Positions 32,094 to 41,762 of a DNA stretch of 64,000 bases are shown piece by piece. The notes beneath the pieces are model-generated. The model worked only from the letters and a program-made list of their open reading frames with translations, was not told the origin of the DNA and ran no database searches. The stretch covers positions 372,001 to 436,000 of the forward strand of contig CDRNVI010000004.1 of the NCBI GenBank assembly GCA_977017575.1, in the 5' to 3' direction. The DNA comes from Paramoeba atlantica. Lineage: Eukaryota > Discosea. A program made the translations under genes and the position numbers. Position 1 is the first letter of the stretch; each line of letters begins with the position of its first letter.

Positions 32094-32228
32094 GTGGGGG
32101 AAGGGAAGTGAGTGCGGTGAGGGGAAGGAAGTAGGGGAAGGAAGGAAGTAGGGTGAAAGGTTTTAAGTGGTGGAAAGTTCGAAACGTAGATATAAACATT
32201 AGAATCAATACTACTCCCCCCCCCAAAA

Positions 32229-32740
32229 AAAAGAATCATTACTTGTTTTTCTCTTTTTCTGCTCAGGCGGTCGAGGAACTTTTCGCGCTGCAATCAGTGC
32301 TAACCCATCTGCCTCCTCGTTCCATTTATTTCCTGAGTGACCCTTGACTTTGCACATATATATTGAGTACAAATCATGTTTTAAGGACCGTAATTTTCCG
32401 TCTAACTGGGAGAACAAATCTCCATTTAAAACCCCCTTGTAACCAACGATTCGCCGCCGATATCGAAGATTGTGAAAGAAGTCCCATAGATAGTAAGAGT
32501 CTGTATGAAACAGACAAGCGCATGGTTTTGACGGCAGTTGGAGAAGGGCATGCTGAAAAGCTAAGATCTCTACTCGCTCAATAGTGTCTGATTCCAATGG
32601 TATGGATATCCGTGAGGGTTCGCATCGTGGTTTTAGAACTACGATACCTATGCCACTTCGAATCTCTTTCGTATTTTTCATCGGCAGAACAGAGCCATCG
32701 GTATATATTTGTATGGCTTTATAGGCTGGAAAAGGCACAT
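32229..32740 (-). pseudogene. LINE-E RNase H domain
   Basis: Type I RNase H read on the minus strand: IYTDGSVLPMK (first Asp), RVEILAFQHAL (Glu), FHTDSYYLW (Asp), VKGHSGNKWNEEADGLA (His and last Asp). It is contiguous with the post-RT region at 32881-33315 once the 140-bp LINE-C insert is set aside: the reading passes straight from VEESNVP into FPAYKAIQ. It runs off into A/C-rich sequence at 32215-32228. Confidence 0.85.
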
Positions 32741-32880
32741 CCACGAATTGGCACCCTCAAACCTTGACACAAAGTGTGCACATTTATTCCGCGACGCCTG
32801 TCGACGAAAACATGACACATACGTCAAGACCGGGAAGATCATGGCTGAAAGCTTTCAATGTATAAAAAAAAAAAAAAAAA
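32741..32880 (+). mobile_element. Short LINE-C fragment with A-run inserted in LINE-E
   Basis: About 40 codons of the LINE-C endonuclease region (HELAPSNLDTKCAHLFRDAC, AESFQCI; compare HELAPSNIKH in C1) followed by about 23 A, flanked by AAAAGGCACAT. The tail again sits inside the coding sequence, as at 31410-31561. Confidence 0.85.
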
Positions 32881-32881
32881 A

Positions 32882-33321
32882 AAAGGCACATTTGATTCTT
32901 CAACGAACTGTAATTCTGAAGGACTTTTTTGTTTTTTAGCTTTGGCAAGAGCAGTTTTCCACTTTGCTGACCCAATTTTTTCGTATTCTATGAGCGGTTC
33001 AAGTTCACGTCGCAATTTTTCTGTCAGACGATACCAGTGTTCACGGTCTGACGCAAATACCAATGCCTCTTCCAGTGTAATGTTAAGATCCTTGAAGCAA
33101 GCCTCGCTTGGAGATAAATTGCGTGCATTCGGGCGTTGTTTCCACTGTACAAGCTCTTGAAAATCACTGGAGTGCCTCAGCATGTGCCCGACGAGCTTGG
33201 CCCTCTGAACCTTGTGTATAGTAGAAAAGCGCTCAGTTTCAAGATACAGAGAAGCATTCGGGTAGCTCATTCCGTATTCATCTAATCTGTTGCATTGGCA
33301 AACTATTCTTCTCATGTTGTT
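32882..33321 (-). pseudogene. LINE-E post-RT region
   Basis: Minus-strand reading RRIVCQCNRLDEYG, then HKVQRAKLVGHMLRHSSDF, a block typical of the connection C-terminal to RT in APE LINEs, then FASDREHWYRLTEKLRREL. LINE-C1 insertion separates it from the RT domain at 37837; across that insertion the frame reads DVEVN into NMRRI. Confidence 0.75.
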
Positions 33322-33362
33322 GCCCCTGTTTGTTTATTTATTTTATTAATCTTTTATTCGAA

Positions 33363-33516
33363 ATGGGCATGCTAACGCGTGCCAAGGCGAAGGACACGGG
33401 GGTAGCTCCCGTTGTCCAATCGCTTCCCACGACGCGACGGAAAAAGAAAGAGATGCCGACGTTGCCGCCAATACCACCAGCGCCACCCGAAGATTCACCA
33501 CCACGGCCGCCGCCGC

Positions 33517-33547
<31 letters not shown>

Positions 33548-36500
33548 GCCGCCACCGCCACCAAAACAGCCACCATCGCCAACGTCGCCCCCACAATCAG
33601 AGCTTCTACCACTACAATCACCACCGCCACCACCACCGCCACTACAAACACAAGTGTCACACTCACCACGTGTAGCGGTACGAGCCGAAGAAGTAGAGGT
33701 ACCTATCGACGACATTGTTCTTCGACCTTTGAATCCCACTGCGCGGATACTCTCCGACGAAGAGATTTTCCTAAAGAGGAAGGAACGCAAACAAATGCGC
33801 TGGGAATTCCATGAGGCACTGCGACAGAAAAAGGATAAGGCTAAGAATTCGGTGGAGGAGGCTCCGAATCAAAGCTCCGAAACAGCTTCTGAAACGTGCA
33901 CCGGGTCGATTCCCCCGCGAGTGGGCCCCCCGTCAACTGCAGGAAACAAATGCTCTGTAACAATCAAAAGCGCTAACCTATTGTCAACAGGCCTGCTGTC
34001 CAGCTTGTTCAGTCGCCGCAAGGAAATAACCGGCTCAATCGATACCCGCCCAACCGAGTTGCCCACAAGGAATCTGTACAACGAAGAAGGCGGAGAAACG
34101 AGAACAAGCATTTCGCGGAATAACCAGCGGAAGAAAAGATTTTGTTTTCCGCCAGAAGGGTCAGCAGACACAATTTTGTGTGGATCGCGCTTTGGAGCCA
34201 GGAAGTCGTGCGAGGCTGTCGGCTATCCGAACGGCGGCTTCTCGAATCTTGTCCCGCTGGGAGGTGCAGAATGGCATCGGAGAGATGAAAATCATAGTGA
34301 CGAATCGGAAGACCGTGCAGAGGCTGTAGGTGAAGGTAAAAACCAAACGCTCCAAGAAAGAAACAACCCGGAATCACCGACGAATGAGCAGCGCATTTAC
34401 CACGATTGTATATCAACACCGCGTTCAACACCTCGATACGAATCGCCCGATCCGATCGATGCGCTACCCGATTGCGTGAGTGAACAAGGAAACGTAGACG
34501 ATAACTCGACGACCCAGGCCAACTTTGCGGAAGAAATGCTCGCCGAGATCAACCCGACTACCCAATTCCCTATTCCCCCTGACATCATCTGGAAAATGGC
34601 ATGCAAAAGCAAGGTAGGTCAGCGCTGCGTCGTTGCTTGGACTTTCGATCGACAAACGGCTATTAACATATCACAAGGAATCGTCACCAAGACTAAAGTA
34701 AGAAAGGGATCAGGACAAGTTAATCTGGAATACGAAGGGATACATGGACACTGTCGAGGGAAAAAGTACAATGGAACCTTACCACCGCCACCTAATGTAC
34801 GAATTTTCCGTTTAGTGTGGGAAGGTGAAAATGAAACATCGGATGAACCAGTATTTCATGCAAGCAATGCCAGCCACACGCAAGAAGACCTTGACTTTGA
34901 ACCACTTCCCACGACAAAAACCATTGAAACCGAATTCATTCCATGTGTCATTTCAATTTTCAGAGACCTCATACGTGAATACGCGGATAGTCCGCAAAAG
35001 CTCAAAAACCAGATATGGCATAAGTTGCTATCGGCAGTCAAGTTCTCATTGGCGACCGTACGGGCCGAATCAGAAAGAAGACGCAGGAATCGCCCTTTTC
35101 GATCACGCAACGATACCAACAAGACCCACGAAGAAAACGGTGACAATCGAGCCATTAAGAAAGCAATGCGGCTAGTAAAGGAGGGTGCGACATCCAGGGC
35201 TACTAAAATTTTAGACCGGGAAATGATCACAACAAGTGCGTCAGATCAGGAAATTCTGGAAAAATTGGAGAAACTACATCCAAAGCATCCTTGCACCTTC
35301 ACGTTGCCACCCGATGCGCCGGCAATGGCTTGCATATCGCCCGAGGAACTTCGACTTGCTGGTCGCCGGTTGGCCAAAGGTTCATCTCCAGGTCCGACCG
35401 GGATGAATGACGTCATTCTCCGCCTGCTAATCGACGACGAAATATGCTGCAGAAGCTTGTGCCACATGCTAGTGGATCTGGTCAACGGGGTGCTGCCTAC
35501 CGACATTATGCGACGATTGAAAAGAGCTCGATTGGTGGCTATTCCAAAGCCAAATGGAGGAGTTCGTCCAATCGCCATAGGAGAAACACTACTAAAACTC
35601 GCTGAACTCGTCCTATTACTTCGACACGAATCATCGCTCGCTACCTTATTCCAGCCCCTTCAACAAGGAGTGTTATCCAAATCCGGTTGTGAAAGCGTAA
35701 TACATAATCTCAGTGATCTATATGAGCAAGGCCACGTCATTTTATCGCTCGACTTTCGCAACGCATTCAACGTTCCATCCCGTGACGAAATAGCAAAAGC
35801 AGTCTTTGGTTTCGCCACAATGAAGCCCTTTCAAAGAGTGTTTGCGGCGCAATACAAAGAAGCCTCAGAACTTCTTTTTTACGGACATACCGGTACATTG
35901 TACAGCGTACTTGAGAGCAATGCAGGTGTTCGTCAAGGCTCCCCACTGTCGACGGTTTTCTTTTGCTGCTTTCTGCAACCCATGTTGGAGACCATAGCGC
36001 AGGAATTTCCAAACGTCAAAGTTCTAGCTTACGTCGACGACGTCAGCCTCACTTCTCCTAGTGGAAAAGAGGTCGAGGCGGCATACCACCGGTTACAAAC
36101 CCTGCTTCTCACTGAAGGAATTCAACTCAATAACGAAAAATGCATCTGGTTTGAAGGGAAAAGCGACGCCCCCATTCCATCAACACTCAAAGAAGAAGGT
36201 GTGCGTACAGAGAGCGAAGTCATTAAAGTACTGGGTGCATTCGTTGGGGAGGAACAGCGCATAGGATCCGAATTAATCCGAACGCTGGAAAAACACCATA
36301 CGATATTCAGACGTCTTAAAAAGATGGGTGCCAACAACGCGTCCCTGCTTTTGCTATCGCGCAGCGTAAACGTTCGGCACCGTTATCACGTACGGGTACA
36401 TAAACTAGAGGCCTCACTTGAGCTAGCGCAAAAATTTGACCACGAGATCAAGAATGTCGTCACATCGTGGTTGGGACCTCTGAGTCCAGAGCAAGAAATG

Positions 36501-37547
36501 ATAGCAAGACTACCTTTAAAGAAAGGTGGATTGGGTATTCCAGCAACAGAACCCTTGCGGAACGCTGCGTACACTTCATCGCGACATGCCGTTTTTGAGC
36601 ATCAAAAAACCTTTTCAGCTCGGATGGCACAACGCATGGAACCGCCAGCACCTGCAGGGACGTTGGAGGAATCACATAAGACACCTGAGGACGAGGTGGT
36701 GACGGAGACCAAAAGAGCCACAGAAATCCAGACAAATCTTCTCAAAAACAAGGAGTGGGCTCCGACGATTAAAGCTTGCAGCAAGAAAGGGAGCTATGAA
36801 TGGCTTATCGGGAATCGCAAAATCATTCCTTCGCACATCTACACGCTAAACATCATGTCACGACTAAAAATAAGCCACCCACAACTGCCAAACTCGTTGC
36901 TATGCCCGGGATGCAAAAAGCTGCTAAGCTCCTCGGAAGCGCTAACCCACATACCTGGATGCGTCAAATGTGCAGGACACAATGTAACTACGAAGCATCA
37001 TGCCCTTGTTCGCTACCTTTACGAGCTATGCCTCCGAGCTGGCTTGCCGTGTGAACGTGAACCTCGTCAGTTCAGTTACTATGAGTGCTCTGCGTGCGCA
37101 GCCACGATCCACCCTGAAAACAAAACGGAACATACCAGGACATGTGTTGGAAGTACTCTGCGTCGCACGGGCCCCGACCTTGCAATTCAATGGGCTTCAG
37201 GAGAGAAATACTACGACCTCACAGTAGTTCACGAACTGGCTCCCTCGAATATCAAACACAATACGACATTCCTCATGAACGAAGCGATAAAGCGCAAGCG
37301 TGTACGCTATGTTGACAGTGGCATGATAAACAAGGAATGCTTTGAATGTATCCCTGTTCTGTCCTGCGGTTCCATGCACAACGCCACTCGAAATCTCCTG
37401 TGGGCTATTGCGGACCGTTGCGGGCTAGAGAGACACAGCGTAATGGAAACATTTACGCTACTCCACCAGGAACAGGCAGGAAGTATCCTCCACGCTCAAC
37501 TCCGCCAGTTTCTAGCTCACGACCAATACACTGAGACAAGTTTTTAA
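33363..37547 (+). CDS. LINE-C1 ORF: RT with zinc knuckles and restriction-like endonuclease
   Basis: 1,394 residues from the ATG at 33363 (the frame is open from a TTG at 33330). Order: MGMLTRAKAK start; a polyproline tract (about 38-100) from CCG/CCA repeats; a conserved N-terminal domain (CVVAWTFDRQ...GIVTKTK, about 415-470); RT about 665-950 with KGSSPGPTGMND, VRPIAIGETLLKL, LDFRNAFNVPSRDE (motif A), GVRQGSPLSTVFF (motif B), AYVDDVSL (motif C); thumb block LPLKKGGLG; CCHC knuckle CPGC...HIPGCVKC near 1180; a second Cys/His cluster; and nuclease core RTGPDLAIQW...YYDLTVVHE near 1268. The CRE clade (SLACS, CZAR, CRE) of trypanosomatids has this plan. Intact and possibly active. Confidence 0.9.
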
Positions 37548-37654
37548 GCTTGTCATCTCAAATACTTCTTAAGAAAAGAAAGGGATATTAGTTTATTAGA
37601 ATGTGAACATTTGATAGTAATCGGCGCGTATATAATATATGCGCTCCACGGGCT
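37548..37654 (+). other. LINE-C1 3'UTR
   Basis: AT-rich noncoding sequence after the stop, with a TATAATATAT tract near 37631. No fold or gene recognised. Confidence 0.5.
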
Positions 37655-37831
37655 TTTGTTAAGACCTTTGTTTTTGTTAAGACGGGCCACCGTCACCTCG
37701 AGATTTGTTTAATACCCCCTTTTTATTTAATACCCCCTTTTTGTTTAATACCCCCTTTTTGTTTAATACCCCCTTTTTTGTTTAATACCCCCTTTTTGTT
37801 TAATACCCCCTTTTTGTTTAATACCCCCTTT
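37655..37831 (+). repeat. LINE-C1 tail repeats: two satellite-like motifs and an 18-bp tandem array
   Basis: Two GTTAAGAC motifs 18 bp apart (37658 and 37676), each next to a T-run, then about seven copies of GTTTAATACCCCCTTTTT from about 37706. The complement of the 17-bp satellite unit is GTTAAGACCATCTTTTT, so all three share a GTT(T)AA-x-ACC...T5 plan. The array sits exactly where a poly(A) tail would be expected. Confidence 0.8.
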
Positions 37832-37833
37832 TT

Positions 37834-39081
37834 GTTAACTTCAACGTCAATTCTTCGGAGCATGGATTTTGAAATAGAAAGTGCACCTATCCCAAAGTTT
37901 AGCACCGGATATACTATTGAATCGTAGAGGCGCAGCTTAGTCTCCGGGCTAAGTGGTGAAGACCAAATACCATTCATTCGAAAGAGAGATCCCCAAGCTA
38001 GTTTCAATCGATCTTTAACTGTAGATGTAAAATCATTTTCCTGCCGATGCCCTAAGTGTTTGTAAGACGTAACTTTCGGAATCATCCCAGAGAATTTGCT
38101 GTTCAAGCTCTCGCTGCTCATTTGAGATTTACCAAAAGTTAACCAGGCTGTCTTGTTTGCTCCGACGGCTAGTTTCAGATTAGCTTTGCGTGACTCTTCA
38201 GCTACATTGTCTATCATATTTGTCAAACCACTCTTCGTGTCACTAAATAACGCTATATCGTCCGCATACTCAATGTCACTCAGGCGCTTTTCATGAAGAC
38301 CCCGCTTTCTTGTACCCCTAGAGCTGAGAAGAACCCCGTCTGATTTTCCATCTAGTGCTTTATTGAGAATTCTATCTAACACCATAACGAACAGATAAGG
38401 CGCCAATACATCACCTTGAAGTATTCCTGTAGTGATAGGGAAAGGTTTTGTGATTCCAATAGAAGTTCGTACAGTGCCTTTCAGCTCATCGTATATAGAC
38501 ATTATCATCTTAGAAAGACATGAACCTACTCGAAATGCATGCAAACTAGCTTTAATAGCAGCGAACGATACCGAAGGAAATGCTTTAGCAAAGTCTATAA
38601 AAGCTACAGAAAGGCCTTGTCCTCTGAATGCTTTGGTTTTTATTTCGTTCATGATAATCTGAGCTCCAGAAGTCGCTCGGTTAGGTCGAAACCCATACTG
38701 GTTACCCCGAAGAGACTTTTCAATGTTGGGTCTAATGCGGGAGAGTATCATATGATTCATGAGCTTAACTACGCTATTTACTACGCATATAGGCCGCCAA
38801 TTCTCAATGTTAGTGAGGTCTCCTTTCTTTGGGATGGGTATTTGAAGAGTGTTGCGCCAGGCTTCCTCTGTGACTCCCGTTTCGTGTACCTGGTTGATTA
38901 TATTCAGGAGATGCGATCTCAGATCAGGGTGGACCGCTATAGCTTGAAGGGCTTCCATTGGTATTCCGTCACTTCCAGGTGTTTTTCCTCTTCTGAAATG
39001 TTCTAAAGATGTGCTTAACTCCTCGCTTGTAAATGCTGCATCGGATATTGGTACTAACGGCGGCGGCAGCAGTTCAAAGCT
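37834..39081 (-). pseudogene. LINE-E reverse transcriptase domain
   Basis: Minus-strand RT, recognisable from about 39060 (FRRGKTPGSDGIPMEALQ) through NWRPICVVNSVVKL, QYGFRPNRATSGAQ, FIDFAKAFPSV (motif A), GILQGDVLAPYLF (motif B), IEYADDIALFS (motif C) and YPVLNFGIGALS. The ORF then runs by chance into the C1 tail repeats (NKKGVL units). The RT frame is clean over more than 350 codons, but the gene is cut at both ends by insertions. Confidence 0.87.
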
Positions 39082-39250
39082 CGGGTTTGTTTCAGCAGCT
39101 TGTCAGGAATACCGAAGCCTTTCGCCGATTAAAACTTATGGGCGCCAACAATGTCTCACTTTTGCTACTTTCCAAAAGCATGAATGTGAGGCATCAATAC
39201 GCCATAAGAGTGCACGAGCCAACGTTAACCGACGCGGTCTCTCTCAGTTT
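39082..39250 (+). pseudogene. LINE-C5, left part (RT thumb)
   Basis: 5'-truncated LINE-C inserted in LINE-E at the TTCAAAGCT site. It translates as FQQLVRNTEAFRRLKLMGAN, LLLLSKSMNVRHQYAIRVHE, matching the C1/C2 thumb. YR2 interrupts it at 39251; it resumes at 54027 in frame (SLSF then DNNVEKVLHQWLG). Confidence 0.85.
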
Positions 39251-39426
39251 AATAGTTCACGTTTTGAAATTTAGCCGAGGGGCGGCTATATATTTGCCTG
39301 CTGGCCCTTCGGGGCACATAATTTTCTCAAATTATGATGTAGTATTCTCTAATTGCATGGAGGGGGGTGTTTACTCGTTTGTTATATTCTTGTTAGGTTG
39401 TTATTTTGTTATGTTTAAAGTTTTGT
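39251..39426 (+). repeat. YR2 terminal repeat A1
   Basis: Starts AATAGTTCACG; nearly identical to 27427-27600. Hairpin TGGCCCTTCGGGGCACA at 39302-39318 (stem GCCC/GGGC, loop UUCG). Ends at the gag ATG. Confidence 0.9.
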
Positions 39427-40748
39427 ATGAGATCCCAACGTTTACGGGCTCCGTCGGAGCCACGCCAGGAGCGCGATAGATCACCGAAGCGGAATAGGGC
39501 GCCGACACCCATTCAGACCTCCTCCGTCCAAGACCATTCTAAGCGTCAGTCCCTTTCGTGCCCTCCCGTGCGCCCCCCTCTCCCCCCTCTCCCCACGCAG
39601 CCGGCTCCGCAGGTATCCGCGCGACCTCCTCCGATTCCCCCTACTCCTGTCCCAGCGCGCCGAAAGGTACGCCCTTCAGGAAGAGCACTCAGCCCCGCCC
39701 GCGAACCGCCTAGCCCTCTCCCTTCCAACCTTCCCAGTTTGCCTGCGAGCTCCCTCCCTAGCCCGTACCCTTTTCCGCTGGAGGCTCCCGAGCCCCATAT
39801 GCGACGAAGAGGAACCCTTAACCCCGACCAGGTTGAGGCTTCTCGCTCGCCGCGCCGTTACGAGGCCCTCGACCTTGACCACGTCGGGATGCCTCAGCGT
39901 TCACGCTGTGATGCGCGCGGGATCATCACGCAATCTAGCAAAGAAGAATTCATCACGAAAGTGATTGAGCTTCTGCGCAAAGACTATGAGGTCACCGTTG
40001 AAGCTGTATGGTCTCTTCCCCGGGATGGCCTACGGCAGACGGTTATAGGGTTGGTGCATATGACGCATCCAAAGGACCCTAACTCAACTGAGTTGTTCGC
40101 CGAGTGGGATGGGGACAAGAACACTGCCTACCGTTTTCCCCATCCCGAGATCAACTACCACTCTTTGGAACTGGCCCATGTTCGGGCGCAGATGCCGGGT
40201 GGGAAACCAGTTGAAGATCTGATCCCCACGTTTGAACGCGTCCGTATTACGGACCCGAAAGGCTTCTCCCCCTACGATCCGGTTACTTGGCAACCGTGGA
40301 TCGACACGGATGATTTGTTCAAGCCACGTGAACTCATCCGTGAGCTGCGCGAAGCTCCGCAGCTTGGGGTACGCTTCAACCCTCCGCCGCAGCGTGAGCG
40401 CCTGTTCAAAATGTTGACTGAATGGGTGTACGCTGCGTGCAATACGGAGGGATGGCTAGAGAAGCACAACCTCGCCGTAGCCCTTCTCATCATCGAAGAG
40501 CTTCGCAACCATTATTGGGCTGCGGCGGGCGTTGCTGTCGAGCGTGTGCAACAGCGGTTGCACCGTGACGACGACCCTCAGGACCGCTACGGTCAGCTTG
40601 TGGTTGACGAGCAACTGAGGGGCCGGACTGCGCAGCGTGCTCCTCGTCGACGCAGCCAAGGACCTTTTTGTTTTGGCTGTCATCAGCCAGGCCACCTCCG
40701 ATCGAACTGCCCCCAAGCGTCCCAACAGCAGGGGGGGCAGTTCCGTAC
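39427..40748 (+). pseudogene. YR2 gag, main part
   Basis: Part of a virus-like fossil. Pro/Arg-rich N-terminus, central block PRELIRELREAPQLGVRFN, ELRNHYWAAAGVAVERV and CCHC knuckle CFGCHQPGHLRSNC. The LINE-C2 insertion enters near its 3' end and the short remainder lies at 46873-46954. Homologous to the YR1 and YR3 Gag. Confidence 0.85.
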
Positions 40749-41681
40749 GGAATCGTACTGGTAGCGCGACATGAGCACACGCTCGAGAAACTGTTTGCTC
40801 CTTTACAATTCGGTGTCTCCATACAGTCTGGATGTGAAAAGGTAGTACATCGCCTACAAAGTCATTACCAAGAAGGGAAAGCGATTTTATCCATTGATCT
40901 CGCCAACGCTTTCAACTCACCCATGCGCAGTGACATCGCGAAAGTTGTTTTCGGTCTGTGTACATTGCGACCGTTTCGAAGATTCTTCCACACCGAATAC
41001 TCCGAGGCATCGGAGCTTTTATATTATGGAAAGAATGGCGAGCACTATGAAACGATATACAGCTCTGCTGGAGTTCGGCAGGGCTCTCCGCTGTCCACCC
41101 TATACTTTTGCGCCTTCATGCAGCCCATCTTGGAAACGCTTGCGGCAGAATTCCCACAAGTAAAGATTTTTGCCTTCATAGACGATATTAATATGGCGTC
41201 CGAGGATCATCAAGCATTGGCCAACGCATTTCTTCGCTTACATGGTCTCCTGGCTGAAAAACGAGTTAAAATGGCAAAACATAAATGCGTGTGGTTTAGT
41301 GGAAAGAACAAAATCCCGATCCCGGAAACTCTTCAAACAGAGGGTGTAAAAACAGAAAACGCAGCGACAAAGACGCTCGGAGCTTTCATAGGAGATGATG
41401 AGGTGGTCAGCGAGTGTTTAGCGCGAAAGCTTAAGAAGCATGAAGCAATTTTTCGACGTCTAAAGCTCATGGGGTTGAACAACATAGCGCTGCTCTTACT
41501 CTCGAAAAGCGTAAACATCCGACACAGATACCACACTCGGGTACACACGCCAGCTGCTTCCGAAAAGCTATGTAAACAATTCGATAAGGAGGTTGAAGAG
41601 GTAATGCGCACATGGCTCGGTAAAATGTCCGACAAACACATCTCCTGGTGTCGACTGCCCGTCAAGAAAGGTGGACTCGGT
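40749..41681 (+). pseudogene. LINE-C2 reverse transcriptase, left part
   Basis: 311 codons starting within RT (GIVLVARHEHTLEKLFAPLQ) with LSIDLANAFNSPMRSD (motif A), GVRQGSPLSTLYF (motif B), FAFIDDINMAS (motif C) and the thumb to LPVKKGGLG. The N-terminal half is missing (5' truncation) and C3 interrupts after GGLG. The apparent 1487-codon frame to 45131 joins this fragment to C3 by chance. Confidence 0.9.
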
Positions 41682-41762
41682 GGCAAAGAAAAGAAGAGCA
41701 CAACAACGGTTTCCTCAGACGGCTCAATAATCAAGATTCTACAAGTTTCGCGGAAAGAGGGA

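Larger units (their letters stand above)
33322..37831 (+). mobile_element. LINE-C1: full-length CRE-like LINE
   Basis: 4.5-kb insertion in LINE-E with a short TTGTT duplication. It has a 41-bp 5'UTR, one intact ORF, and an unusual 3' end: no poly(A), but two satellite-like motifs and about seven copies of an 18-bp repeat just before the target. The ORF start resembles those in DT1 and DT2 (M-G-x-x-TR-KAK). Confidence 0.85.

Noticed and set aside
37723-37836. A Lys/Gly/Leu repeat C-terminus of the minus-strand RT protein
   Set aside because: The NKKGVL units are the complement of the 18-bp tail array of LINE-C1, which inserted into LINE-E.
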